From the IMG/VR virus record IMGVR_UViG_3300036829_000026, positions 1-29,578 of that record: DNA of 29,578 bases. One strand, written 5' to 3'. The notes below the pieces were generated by a model. The model had not been told where the DNA came from. It searched no databases and saw nothing but the letters and a program-made list of their open reading frames with translations. This document shows, piece after piece, positions 5,913-13,474 of the stretch; position 1 is the first letter of the stretch; each line of letters opens with the position of its first letter. This stretch comes from a virus. Position numbers and translations under genes: made by a program.

Positions 5913-6875
5913 ATGGATCCACATGCTTTCGCGCTCCTGCAGCGAGTTCAGGCCGAGCCCGACGCGACCCGTCGCGCCGAGCTGATGGAGGAGTCCGCGA
6001 CCGAGCTCGGCGCGCACTTCCTGCGCCACCACGCCGACCTCGAGGAGCTCGCGTGGGACATGTACAACGTGACCTGGCGCGACGTGCAGGGCGGCTACTG
6101 GTCGACGCCGGGCGCGGAGGACATCGTCCAGACGCTGATCGAGGTCAAGACGGTCGGCAAGGGCGACACCGACTTCATCGAGGAGGACGTCCGCGGGATG
6201 CGCGCGTACTTCCAGGGCAAGGGCGGTCAGATCCGCTCTGACATCCAGCGCGCCGAGCGGCTGACGATGCCGCGCGAGGAGCTGGTCACGGCGATCGACC
6301 TGCACGCCGACGAGATCGAACTGAACTTCTGGGGGACGCTCGCGTCGCTGCAATCCCAGGCGGCCGAGAAGGTCCGCTCAGCCCCGGCGCAGCGGCTGAT
6401 CGACCTGATCATCACCGCGGTCGCGTCCGGCAGCACGTTTCTGACGGCGGCCGCGGCAACGCTCGCCGACACGCAGCTTGACCCGGTGCTCGACGCCGTC
6501 GCGACGAGGTCCGGCGGGATGGCCTCGATCTTCGGGACGCTGTCGGCGGTCCGCAAGCTCGCGAACGTCGGGCTGGACTTCGGCCCGGGGATGCAGGAGC
6601 GGATCTTCCAGTCCGGCACGATCGCGACCTACAAGGGCTACCCGGTGGTGCAGCTCGGCCAGTGGGAGGACTTCGAGGGCCGCAACGTCATGCCCGACTC
6701 GGAGCTGTACATCATCGGCAAGAACGCGGGCCGGCTGACGTGGTACGGCGGGCAGGCCAAGAGCCAGGTGCTGCAGCTGCCGTCGTTCTACAAGCGCTTC
6801 GAGACGGCGCGCGACGTCGGCATGAGCGTCTACGGCGCGGCTAAGGGCCGTGTCGGGCGTGTCGTCCTGACCTGA
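5913..6875 (+). CDS. Major capsid protein, HK97 fold
   Basis: This encodes 320 residues with a canonical AGGAGG at 5901-5906 six bases upstream, the strongest + strand ribosome binding site in the head region, fitting the most abundant protein. The N-terminal 50 residues are helical (an N-arm with ELMEESATELGAHFLRHHADLEELA). The centre contains helices rich in Glu/Arg (RGMRAYFQGKGGQIRSDIQR). The C-terminal part has YKGYPVVQLGQWEDFEGRNV followed by a short Ile-Ile-Gly-Lys-Asn strand, matching the P-domain/A-domain strand order of HK97-type capsid proteins of actinophages. It follows protease, scaffold and decoration genes. High confidence from order, length and motif. Confidence 0.88.
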   Translation: MDPHAFALLQRVQAEPDATRRAELMEESATELGAHFLRHHADLEELAWDMYNVTWRDVQGGYWSTPGAEDIVQTLIEVKTVGKGDTDFIEEDVRGMRAYFQGKGGQIRSDIQRAERLTMPREELVTAIDLHADEIELNFWGTLASLQSQAAEKVRSAPAQRLIDLIITAVASGSTFLTAAAATLADTQLDPVLDAVATRSGGMASIFGTLSAVRKLANVGLDFGPGMQERIFQSGTIATYKGYPVVQLGQWEDFEGRNVMPDSELYIIGKNAGRLTWYGGQAKSQVLQLPSFYKRFETARDVGMSVYGAAKGRVGRVVLT

Positions 6876-6906
6876 CGCAACCGCCGACCGCCGATGTGAC
6901 GCTCTG

Positions 6907-7224
6907 ATGGGCACCCAGGGCCACGAGGCCGAGGTCTGGGAGCAGATCGCCGCCGATGGTGAGGGCATCGGTCACGACGTCGTGATCCGCTGGTTCCGAA
7001 ACAGCGAGAGCGACAAGGCGGGCGTGCTGCTCTACCACCGCCACGCCGACGGGTCGGTGTGCGGCGGCTCGGTGATGTTCGACGTGCCCGGCAACCCGAC
7101 CAACCGCCCGCGCTGGCAGGTGTCAAGCTGGGACCCGCTGACACTCTCGCCGAGCATCACCGACAAGACATGCTCCGAGGGACTGCATGGGCACATCATC
7201 GACGGCCGCTGGGTGCCCTGCTAG
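6907..7224 (+). CDS. DUF6527-like protein
   Basis: This encodes 105 residues. The C-terminal half contains RWQVSSWDPLTLSPSI, then a Cys-x7-His segment (KTCSEGLHGHIIDGRWVPC). The pattern of tryptophan strand, T-L-S-P-S-I and Cys/His followed by I-x-D-G-x-W/V is the signature I recall for DUF6527, a small probable metal-binding family common in phage genomes. The usual N-terminal C-P-C-G-C cluster is absent: the N-terminal part is instead HDVVIRWFRNSESDKAGVLLYH, so the metal site may be reduced. No Shine-Dalgarno sequence is obvious before ATG 6907, which is 31 bases after the capsid gene. Function unknown; presence between capsid and connector genes is a puzzle. Confidence 0.6.
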   Translation: MGTQGHEAEVWEQIAADGEGIGHDVVIRWFRNSESDKAGVLLYHRHADGSVCGGSVMFDVPGNPTNRPRWQVSSWDPLTLSPSITDKTCSEGLHGHIIDGRWVPC

Positions 7225-7318
7225 CCGCGGGGCGTGTCCGATCTGCGGCAAGCGACTGCTAGCCGCGTGCTGGACCGTCTGCTGCCTGGGTCCGAGAATT
7301 CGACGGTCAGGCTCGTAG
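7187..7318 (+). CDS. Possible 43-residue Cys-rich zinc-knuckle microprotein
   Basis: ATG 7187 has GAGGG at 7177-7181 five bases upstream and overlaps the end of the preceding gene in another frame. The product contains ACPICGKRLLAACWTVCC, with a C-P-x-C-G knuckle typical of small zinc ribbons plus four further Cys within 15 residues. It ends within the promoter-like element at 7314. A competing frame, GTG 7234 to TAG 7321-7323, would give 29 residues ending Leu-Val-Asp at the same element; it has only a weak upstream G-run. Codon third-position G/C is about 70 percent in both frames, lower than in neighbouring genes, so neither is secure. Confidence 0.36.
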   Translation: MGTSSTAAGCPASRGACPICGKRLLAACWTVCCLGPRIRRSGS

Positions 7319-7323
7319 ATTAG
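7314..7323 (+). promoter_or_regulatory. CGTAGATTAG promoter-like element, copy 5
   Basis: The hexamer TAGATT is at 7316-7321. No start codon follows at 6-7 bases; the next gene starts at 7355 behind a GGAGG, so this copy would give an mRNA with a short leader of about 27 bases. It would drive the connector and collagen-like fibre genes. Confidence 0.6.
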
Positions 7324-7354
7324 AGCCAGGCAAAGCGACGATCTGGAGGCTGGC

Positions 7355-7660
7355 ATGGAGCAGCGCGACGAGTTCGCAAACCGCACGCAGGGGTGGGTTG
7401 GCGTAATCAAGCTCAACCGCAAGGGAGACGAGCAGCCGACTGTCGTCGAGCCCCTCGGGCGGGTGTTTTTGACCGCCGAGGAGCAGGAGCTGACCGAGCA
7501 GGCGCACCGCCGGCGCGAGGATTCGCCGTTCGTGGAGCGGACGATCACGCATTTCGACCCGCTGACGCACGATCCCGTCGACACGTTCGTCGCGCCGCTG
7601 CTCGAGCGGATTGAGCCCAAGCGGCCGCGGCGTAAGCGTGCGACTGCAGCCGCCAAGTAG
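7355..7660 (+). CDS. Small structural-module protein of unknown function
   Basis: This encodes 101 residues from ATG 7355, with GGAGG at 7345-7349 five bases upstream. The N-terminal half reads as beta-rich (GWVGVIKLNRKGDEQPTVVE), the middle is helical and charged (EEQELTEQAHRRRED), and the C-terminus is a strongly basic tail (PKRPRRKRATAAAK). No family is recognised. It heads the connector gene cluster and ends 3 bases before the next ATG, so it is probably an accessory head or neck protein; the basic tail may touch DNA or the acidic capsid surface. Confidence 0.68.
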   Translation: MEQRDEFANRTQGWVGVIKLNRKGDEQPTVVEPLGRVFLTAEEQELTEQAHRRREDSPFVERTITHFDPLTHDPVDTFVAPLLERIEPKRPRRKRATAAAK

Positions 7661-7663
7661 GCG

Positions 7664-8278
7664 ATGAACGGGCTGACCGACATTCGCGTGCTGGTCCCGC
7701 AGGTTCAGCGCGCCGTCGAAGGTGTCGTGCGGGCCACCTGGACGCTGACCGTCGACGAGGTCAAGGATCTCGTCGCCGACGCCGCCGCGGACGTGGTGCT
7801 GTACACAGGCTCGTTGTTCGGCGCGCAGCTGGTCGTCACGCACGTCGACGACGTCACGCAGGCGCCCGACGAGTACGCGACGTCGGCGGCGCTGCCGCCC
7901 GAGCAGGCGGCGGTGGTCGCCGCGCAGGCGGCGTTGAGCTACTTCTTCTACCGGTTCTCGGGCTCGAAGATGTCCGAGCGGATCGCCGACGAGGCGTCGG
8001 AGTGGGAGTACACGCTGTCGCCGAGCCTGCTTGCCGGGCAGCTGCGGCTGTTGCAGGAGGAGCGCGACCGGGCGCTGAACTCGATCCCGCCGCCGATCGG
8101 CGGAAACGACATCTACGTGTCGTTTCTGGCGCAGCGCGACCAGCTGACGTCCCGGCTCGTTGAGCCGTGGGTGTACGGCCATCCGGAGGGCTACGGGATC
8201 AACGCGGGCGGGCTGGAGGGCGACTTTCGGTTCGACGCGCTCCCGACCGGCGGCGGCGACTGGTCCGGGGTGCCGTAA
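7664..8278 (+). CDS. Head-tail connector (adaptor) protein
   Basis: This encodes 204 residues. It is mainly helical, with a long Ala-rich helix (EQAAVVAAQAALSYFFYRF) and another at QLRLLQEERDRAL, consistent with the small helical adaptor proteins (HK97 gp6 or SPP1 gp15 type) that bind under the portal. The C-terminus is extended and Gly-rich. It lies 3 bases after the previous gene and its TAA abuts the ATG of the collagen-like gene. Identification rests on the order capsid, connector, head closure, tail completion, tail tube; no diagnostic motif was found. Confidence 0.6.
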   Translation: MNGLTDIRVLVPQVQRAVEGVVRATWTLTVDEVKDLVADAAADVVLYTGSLFGAQLVVTHVDDVTQAPDEYATSAALPPEQAAVVAAQAALSYFFYRFSGSKMSERIADEASEWEYTLSPSLLAGQLRLLQEERDRALNSIPPPIGGNDIYVSFLAQRDQLTSRLVEPWVYGHPEGYGINAGGLEGDFRFDALPTGGGDWSGVP

Positions 8279-9865
8279 ATGCCCGCGACGTTCCCGCCCG
8301 AGGCAACCGCGATCGGGCCGTCCGGACCGATCGGACCGGCGGGGCCAGCGGGACCGTCCGGGCCAGTCGGCGGCCCGGGCCCTCGCCGCCAGCTGTTCAC
8401 CGACGACTACTACCCCGAGGTGGACGTCGAGGGCGCGCAGCTCGGCGACCTGTTCCTCTGCACGCAGGACGGGTCGATGTGGGAGCTCGTGTCGATCGAC
8501 CTGGACGGCACCCAGCAATGGCAGACGGTCGGCAACCTGATGGGGCCGCCGGGACCGGCGGGACCGGCGGGCGCCCCGGGCCCCGGGTTCAATTTCAAGG
8601 GCGTGCTCGCCAGCACCGACGACCTGCCGGCCGCGAGCAAGTCAAAGCTGGCGGACGCGTACATGGTCGGCGACTACCTGTGGGTCTTTGACGGGATCCA
8701 ATGGGTCGACGGCGGCGACATTCAGGGGCCGCCGGGAGCGATGGGCGTGCAGGGCCCGCCGGGGTCGATGGGCGTCCAAGGTCCGCAGGGACCGCAGGGT
8801 GACCCTGGCGTGCAGGGACCGCAGGGCGACCCTGGCCCGCAGGGCGAGGTCGGCCCGGTCAACGCGACTCCCGGCCCGGAAGGGCCTCCCGGCGAGCCGG
8901 GCCCGCAGGGTCCGCAAGGGCCGCAGGGCGATCTCGGGTCGCAGGGGCCAGCCGGTCCGCAAGGGTCGCAGGGTGACCTTGGGCCGCAGGGTCCGCAGGG
9001 TGACGTCGGCTCGCAGGGCGATCTTGGGCCGCAGGGGCCGGACGGGCTGCAGGGCCCCAAGGGCGACCAGGGCGACCCGGGACCGCAAGGGATTCAGGGG
9101 CCCGTAGGTTTGCAAGGCCCCTCGGGCACCGGCGAGGCCGGCGACCAGGGCCCCGCTGGGCCGCAGGGCGACCCGGGGCCGCAGGGTCCGGCCGGGCCGG
9201 CGGGACCCCAGGGCTCGCAGGGAACGAAGGGCGACCCGGGCGACCCGGGGCCGCAGGGAGCGTCCGGACTGGCCGGCGCCGATTCGACCGTCCCCGGACC
9301 TCCCGGCGCGCAAGGCGTGCAAGGCGCCGCCGGACCCAAGGGCGACACCGGCGTGCCGGGCGCGCAGGGGGCGCAGGGCAACCAGGGTTCGGCAGGGCCG
9401 CAGGGACCGCAGGGCGCGCAGGGCGCGACCGGCTCGCAGGGACTGGCCGGGCCGGCGGGATCGCAGGGCGCGCAGGGCGTGCAAGGCCCGCAGGGGCCGA
9501 TGCCCGTCGTGCAGGACGAGGGCACCGCGCGCACGCAGCGCGCCGCGATGAACTTCACCGGCGCGGGCGTCACCGCCACCGACGATTCCGTCAACAACCG
9601 CACCAACGTCAGCATCCCCGGCGACCTCGGCGGCTCGAGCTCGGTGGCGTTCACGACCGGCGCCAACACGTCGAGCACGGCCACGATCACCCACAACCGC
9701 GGTCAGACTGGCTATGCGGTCGTGGTCACGCCGACGACGATGCCTGCGAGCGCCGCGACGCTCGTGGTGCTGAACAAGACCGCGACTACATTCCAGGTTC
9801 AGGGCTTCCTTACCACCAAGGCGGCGCTGACGATGAACTTCGACTGGCAGCTGACCGGCCCGTGA
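8279..9865 (+). CDS. Collagen-like fibre protein
   Basis: This encodes 528 residues. Gly-X-Y repeats occur at residues 13-35, 89-103 and, as a long run with brief breaks, 150-407; Pro-Gln-Gly and Pro-Ala-Gly dominate. Two small globular modules sit between them: residues 36-88 ([20 protein letters not shown]) and 104-147 ([20 protein letters not shown] then [12 protein letters not shown]), the second a module often seen beside collagen repeats in phage fibres. The C-terminal 121 residues are a beta-rich trimerisation or tip domain. The protein should trimerise into a rod. It lies between connector and head-closure genes, suggesting a neck or head fibre rather than a tail tip fibre. The next gene starts in its stop codon (GTGA). 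Confidence 0.85.
   Translation: MPATFPPEATAIGPSGPIGPAGPAGPSGPVGGPGPRRQLFTDDYYPEVDVEGAQLGDLFLCTQDGSMWELVSIDLDGTQQWQTVGNLMGPPGPAGPAGAPGPGFNFKGVLASTDDLPAASKSKLADAYMVGDYLWVFDGIQWVDGGDIQGPPGAMGVQGPPGSMGVQGPQGPQGDPGVQGPQGDPGPQGEVGPVNATPGPEGPPGEPGPQGPQGPQGDLGSQGPAGPQGSQGDLGPQGPQGDVGSQGDLGPQGPDGLQGPKGDQGDPGPQGIQGPVGLQGPSGTGEAGDQGPAGPQGDPGPQGPAGPAGPQGSQGTKGDPGDPGPQGASGLAGADSTVPGPPGAQGVQGAAGPKGDTGVPGAQGAQGNQGSAGPQGPQGAQGATGSQGLAGPAGSQGAQGVQGPQGPMPVVQDEGTARTQRAAMNFTGAGVTATDDSVNNRTNVSIPGDLGGSSSVAFTTGANTSSTATITHNRGQTGYAVVVTPTTMPASAATLVVLNKTATTFQVQGFLTTKAALTMNFDWQLTGP
8726..9499 (+). repeat. Main Gly-X-Y repeat tract of the fibre gene
   Basis: About 86 consecutive triplets encode collagen-type Gly-X-Y, with breaks such as GPVNATPG and GADSTVPG. 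At DNA level this gives many near-repeats of GGNCCGCAGGGN type, so the tract is a likely site for slippage and length variation. Confidence 0.85.
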
Positions 9866-10599
9866 TCACCGCCGTCGCCAACAGCTCGTTTGTCGCGTAT
9901 TCGACCGGCGCGCCGACCGGCCTGGCCGGCACGATCGGCGTCCGGATCCTCGACGTGCTCGACAACGAGGTCGTCGCACGGTCTACCGACAACATCACGG
10001 AGATCCTGCCGGGCTCCGGCGTCTACAAGTGGGTGTGCGCCGGGCTTGCGTCGCCGGGCTCCTACCTGATCGTGTGGGACACCAACGGCGGCGCTCCCGC
10101 GTACACCGAGGAGGAGCTGACGGTCACCGCGCCGCCGATGACGCCGCAGGCAGCCCTGTCGGCCGCGCGCCCCTCCCCGAGCCTCAACGGGTTCGCTGAC
10201 GCGCAGGATCAGAAACGCGGGCTGCTCGGCTCCGACGTGACGTTTCTGCAGGCGGCGCAGGTCACGTTCCCGCCCGGCACGCCGATCAACCCCGACACCA
10301 GCGAGCCGTATGACCCGACGATCGAGCCTGCCGCGAGCGCGCAGGCGTCGGCGGTCGTCCGTTGCGGCGTGTACTTCCGCGCGCTCGTCCGCGGCAGCGG
10401 CGGCGAGGCGGCGGCCGGCGCCGCCGGCTGGGAGGAAGTCACCCGGATCTTCGCGATCGCGCCGTATGCCGCCAGGCCGCAGATCGAGGGGTCGGTCGAG
10501 CTGATCTTCCACGAGGACCGGTTCAAGATCCACACGATCAAGGTCGACGAGCTGGTCACCGGATACCGGCGGATGCTTGTCTACGCGGCGGCGACATGA
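9862..10599 (+). CDS. Head-closure protein with N-terminal Ig-like domain
   Basis: This encodes 245 residues from GTG 9862, overlapping the previous stop by 3 bases. Residues 1-95 form a beta-rich domain ([20 protein letters not shown], then GVYKWVCAG and SYLIVWD), seen as a separate module in actinophage neck proteins. The C-terminal 50 residues ([20 protein letters not shown] followed by [12 protein letters not shown]) resemble the small beta-barrel head-closure proteins (SPP1 gp16 type), whose end reads as a strand F-x-x-D-x-Y/F-x-I followed by a basic turn. It would plug the connector until the tail joins. Order of genes agrees. Fusion of the two parts is what I see; the function is inference. 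Confidence 0.62.
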   Translation: MITAVANSSFVAYSTGAPTGLAGTIGVRILDVLDNEVVARSTDNITEILPGSGVYKWVCAGLASPGSYLIVWDTNGGAPAYTEEELTVTAPPMTPQAALSAARPSPSLNGFADAQDQKRGLLGSDVTFLQAAQVTFPPGTPINPDTSEPYDPTIEPAASAQASAVVRCGVYFRALVRGSGGEAAAGAAGWEEVTRIFAIAPYAARPQIEGSVELIFHEDRFKIHTIKVDELVTGYRRMLVYAAAT

Positions 10600-11084
10600 G
10601 CACCGTTACGCGCGAGGAGCTGATCGAGGGCAGCCTCATCCAGTACGTCCGCGAGGGGCTGCTCGCCCGCGGGTTTCCGCAGAAGGACTGGAAGCTGCTG
10701 GAAAGCTACCCGTATGGGCTGCAGACGCTTGACATCAACCTGATCGCCGCGGGTTTCAGCTTCGACGACGGCGGCCGCCAGGCGGAGCTCGGTTCCAACC
10801 TCAAGGAGCGTCAGCACACCGCCGAGTTCTTCGTGTTCGGGCTGACGAACACCTGGGCGCGGAATCTCGCCAACGCGATCAAGTTCTCGCTCGAGCAGGA
10901 CGAGAACGGGATGGTGCCGCTGCGCGACGTCACCGACCAGCCGGACATGCCGATCATCGACCGGCTGTACCTCGACACGGTGTTCTCGCACCGCCAGCCG
11001 ATCGTGGACCCCGAGCCGTGGCAGGAGTACACCTGGATCACGACCGTGAAGGTGACCGACATTTACTACCCGAACCTCGCGTGA
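10596..11084 (+). CDS. Tail terminator-like / neck protein
   Basis: This encodes 162 residues from ATG 10596, which overlaps the preceding stop codon (ATGA). Longer in-frame upstream starts lie inside the previous gene and are rejected. The sequence alternates helices (REELIEGSLIQYVREGLLAR) with strands (EFFVFGLTNTWARNLANAIK and TWITTVKVTDIYYPNLA), the size and alpha/beta pattern expected of tail terminator proteins that cap the tube and join it to the neck. A strand with many aromatic residues near the end is typical of this group. No motif is diagnostic. Its place between head closure and the gp10-like protein fits. Confidence 0.56.
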   Translation: MSTVTREELIEGSLIQYVREGLLARGFPQKDWKLLESYPYGLQTLDINLIAAGFSFDDGGRQAELGSNLKERQHTAEFFVFGLTNTWARNLANAIKFSLEQDENGMVPLRDVTDQPDMPIIDRLYLDTVFSHRQPIVDPEPWQEYTWITTVKVTDIYYPNLA

Positions 11085-11087
11085 ACG

Positions 11088-11873
11088 ATGGCGGAGTGGG
11101 TTCGCGGGTTCATCATCCCGGAGGTCGCGGAGGTGCATCTGCTGTTCGGGAGCGTGATCAGGACGGCCGAACGGGTGGTTGCCGCCACGGCCCGCACTCC
11201 GCTTGCGGCGGGGGCCGACGCGACGCTCGCTGAGCTGCGGCGCGCGTACCTCCAGTTCAACGACGGGCTGCGCGACGCGGCGCGCCGGGGGTCAGCCGAA
11301 GCGGTCCGTGGGATGCGCGACCGGTTTGACGCGACGCAAGTGCGGCCAGATACCGACTCCAGTCCCCACCTGCGCGATCTGCTCGTCGCTAAGCCGCTGT
11401 CGTTCGGGCGCATCCAGACGGGCTCTGTCGGGGTCGCGTCGGTGTTGTCGCTGGAGCGCGCGATCAACCGCCGCAGCCCGGGGTACGGCAGCTACTGGCG
11501 GGCGCAGGAGTACGGCACCGGCGGCGGCGAGGTTCCGTCCCAGATCGGCCGGGTGATCTACGGCTATTTCATGTTTGCCGGCGGCGCGGACGCCACTCCA
11601 CCGCAGGCGCAGTATGCGGGCGGCGGCGGTCCGCACCCGATCTTCCAGTCGGCTGGCGGCAGCGTCAACTTCGGGCTGTCCGGCGGCCGTGTCGGCGGGG
11701 TCGCTGCCGGCCCGCGGGGCGGCAGGGGCGGGCTGGGGACGATTGGAACGGAGATCGCGCCGCGGCATTTCATTCGCTTCGGCGCGGACGCCGCGGCGGT
11801 CAGCTGGCGCGAGCGGATCGCTGCGGTGCAGGCCCGCGCGATCGAGCAGATCGGCGCGATCACCGTTCCGTGA
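11088..11873 (+). CDS. HK97 gp10-like tail completion protein
   Basis: This encodes 261 residues and begins 3 bases after the previous stop. The N-terminal 100 residues are helical. The central region carries RSPGYGSYWRAQEYGTGGG, and the C-terminus has EIAPRHFIRFGADAAAVSW followed by a helix, matching the P-x-x-F/Y-x-x-A/G end typical of the HK97 gp10 family of minor tail/neck proteins, where R-P-F-L-R-P is usual. Residues about 165-225 form a Gly-rich insertion (GGGGPHPIFQSAGGSVNFGL) of unknown purpose, making it longer than usual relatives (about 130-180 residues). A 65-base gap with a promoter-like element follows. Confidence 0.6.
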   Translation: MAEWVRGFIIPEVAEVHLLFGSVIRTAERVVAATARTPLAAGADATLAELRRAYLQFNDGLRDAARRGSAEAVRGMRDRFDATQVRPDTDSSPHLRDLLVAKPLSFGRIQTGSVGVASVLSLERAINRRSPGYGSYWRAQEYGTGGGEVPSQIGRVIYGYFMFAGGADATPPQAQYAGGGGPHPIFQSAGGSVNFGLSGGRVGGVAAGPRGGRGGLGTIGTEIAPRHFIRFGADAAAVSWRERIAAVQARAIEQIGAITVP

Positions 11874-11903
11874 ACGCGCCCTGCGGCACTCCTGACCAGC
11901 GTT

Positions 11904-11913
11904 CGTAGATTAG
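11904..11913 (+). promoter_or_regulatory. CGTAGATTAG promoter-like element, copy 6
   Basis: The hexamer TAGATT is at 11906-11911, in a 68-base gap between tail completion and tail tube genes. Predicted start of RNA is near 11918, giving a leader of about 25 bases that contains a small hairpin (CCAGC, 3-base loop, GCTGG). It would drive the tail operon and is the last exact copy in the window. Confidence 0.6.
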
Positions 11914-11941
11914 GGACCAGCAAGGCTGGCTTCGCAAGGTG

Positions 11942-12205
11942 ATGGAGAGCGTGGATCGTCAGCAGTTCGTCCACAGGCGTAAGGGCAGGTACATGGCTCA
12001 GATCCTCGAGGGTTTCGAGGACATGATCGAGCCGCACCTGACGTCGGCTGCCGCAGGCGACATTCAGGCGTTCAAGGGTCTGGTGCGGATGCGGATGGAT
12101 GCGTTGGCGCACGACGCCGCCGATCTGCTCTCGCTCGAAGGGGGCGCGATCAACGGCGTGGCGCAGGAAATGAGAGATCGACTGTCCCCGACCGGACGAC
12201 CGTAG
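11942..12205 (+). CDS. Small helical protein before the tail tube gene
   Basis: This encodes 87 residues from ATG 11942. The start is uncertain: AAGG (11936-11939) is too close to it, GTG 11951 has GGAG only 3 bases away, and ATG 11993 has AAGGG 7 bases upstream, so a 70-residue form is possible. The protein is predicted all-helical with an N-terminal basic patch (RQQFVHRRKGRYM) and an amphipathic helix (LVRMRMDALAHDAADLLSLE). No family is recognised. It is the first gene after the promoter-like element and precedes the tail tube by 12 bases, so it is probably co-expressed with it. Confidence 0.6.
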   Translation: MESVDRQQFVHRRKGRYMAQILEGFEDMIEPHLTSAAAGDIQAFKGLVRMRMDALAHDAADLLSLEGGAINGVAQEMRDRLSPTGRP

Positions 12206-12217
12206 ACAAGGAGCCCG

Positions 12218-13474
12218 ATGAGCATCCAAGCCGGAACGCTGATCTACGTTGGCGGCAACGCCGTCATCGACCGGCTTCAGACCGCGGGGCTCGGCAACGT
12301 GCGAGTGCCGGTCGACGTGGTTCGGGAGATCGGAAACCCGAAGATCGTCGACAAGGTCCCCCAGGACCCGGATTTCACGTTCACGATGGAGAGCTTCGAC
12401 GTCTCCACGCAGCTCGAGGCGTGGCTGACCGGCCAGATCGGCGACGGCACGATCACGGGCGCCCCCGGCGCGGCTGATGCCGCCGGGACGGCGTACAACA
12501 TCGACTCTGACCACTGCGACTACCTCAACGTCTGCTCGCCGTGGCGCGACCCGACGAGCTCGGCGTCGACGGTCAACTTCGGGCATCTGATCCCCGGCTA
12601 CTACGCCAGGCGGATCCGCTACCAGTTCGGCGTCACCGACAACGCGTCCGAGCAGGTCGAGCTCAACGGCGGCTCGTTCTACTACCAGGCCGGCGCGCCC
12701 GTCGAGGAGTACTTCACTGGCAACGGGGCGAACAAGACGTTCACGTCGTCGAGCGCTGCGGTCCCGTACCGCGAGGGCGGCGCGGCCGGCACCACGTTCC
12801 GCTCGATCTTCGGCGTGTGCGTCGACGGGCAGCTGATGGTGCAGAACATCGACTACACCACCACGCCGACCAACAGCGCGGCGCCGGCGGCCGCGTCGAT
12901 CACGTTCGTGAACGCCCCGCCCACCGGCCAGAAGGTGAAGTTCGCCTATTTCACGACCGCGGCCAAATCGTTCCCGCAGTCGGTGCACGCCTCGGCCGTG
13001 GTCAAGCCCGCGGCGGTCCGCGGCCGCAACATCTGCGCGTACATCGGCTCGGGCTCGGCGCGGGTGCTGATCCCGATGGTGCAGACCGCGAACCTCGAGT
13101 ACACGGTCGACGGGACGATCGAGCACGAGTTCTGTCAGATCGAGGCGGTCGGCTTCAACGTCACCGGCACCGACGTGACCGGCGAGATCGTCAGTCGCGC
13201 CCGCGACGCCGCGCAGCTCGGCTCGCTGATCTCCTCGGTGTCGGGGGTCGCCGCCAGCGAAGTGTTCGGCTGGCTGAACACGCACACGGTCGAGCTTGAG
13301 ATCGAGATTCACGATCCGAAGAACCCCGCGAACGTGCTCAAGACCCTGTACGTGTCCGACGCGATCTTCGACGCGCCCGACACCCCGGCGCGAGTCAACC
13401 AGCCGACCGACTTCACGTTCGGCTGGCAATCACAGTCGGGCAGCTACGTCGTCTACAAGGGAGCCAAGCCGTGA
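12218..13474 (+). CDS. Major tail (tube) protein with inserted domain
   Basis: This encodes 418 residues, with AAGGAG at 12208-12213 four bases upstream. The N-terminal 110 residues and the C-terminal 170 (for example LEYTVDGTIEHEFCQIEAVG and KTLYVSDAIFDAPDTPARVN) are beta-rich and resemble tail tube subunits, which assemble as stacked hexamers. Between them, residues about 145-255 hold an inserted module with the pattern EEYFTGNGANKTFTSSS, V-C-V-D-G, YTTTPTNSAAPAAASITFV and APPTGQKVKFAYF, a beta module common on the surface of phage tails. The position directly before the chaperone and tape measure genes supports the call. No sheath gene precedes it, so the tail should be non-contractile. 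Confidence 0.78.
   Translation: MSIQAGTLIYVGGNAVIDRLQTAGLGNVRVPVDVVREIGNPKIVDKVPQDPDFTFTMESFDVSTQLEAWLTGQIGDGTITGAPGAADAAGTAYNIDSDHCDYLNVCSPWRDPTSSASTVNFGHLIPGYYARRIRYQFGVTDNASEQVELNGGSFYYQAGAPVEEYFTGNGANKTFTSSSAAVPYREGGAAGTTFRSIFGVCVDGQLMVQNIDYTTTPTNSAAPAAASITFVNAPPTGQKVKFAYFTTAAKSFPQSVHASAVVKPAAVRGRNICAYIGSGSARVLIPMVQTANLEYTVDGTIEHEFCQIEAVGFNVTGTDVTGEIVSRARDAAQLGSLISSVSGVAASEVFGWLNTHTVELEIEIHDPKNPANVLKTLYVSDAIFDAPDTPARVNQPTDFTFGWQSQSGSYVVYKGAKP

Noticed and set aside
8726-9499. Short tandem DNA repeats as a possible CRISPR-like or regulatory array
   Set aside because: The period is 9 bases, in frame, and explained fully by Gly-X-Y codons.
11564-13429. A 621-codon minus-strand open frame across the tail tube gene
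   Set aside because: It is antisense to well-supported genes, has Arg/Asp/Val-rich low-complexity composition and no ribosome binding site or motif; this is the usual artefact of strong G/C at third codon positions. The same applies to minus-strand frames at 7307-8518, 4369-5592, 18038-19459 and 20941-22206.
12218-13474. Contractile sheath gene
   Set aside because: The length (418 residues) would allow it, but there is no second tube gene and no contractile baseplate genes; a tube protein with an inserted domain fits better.
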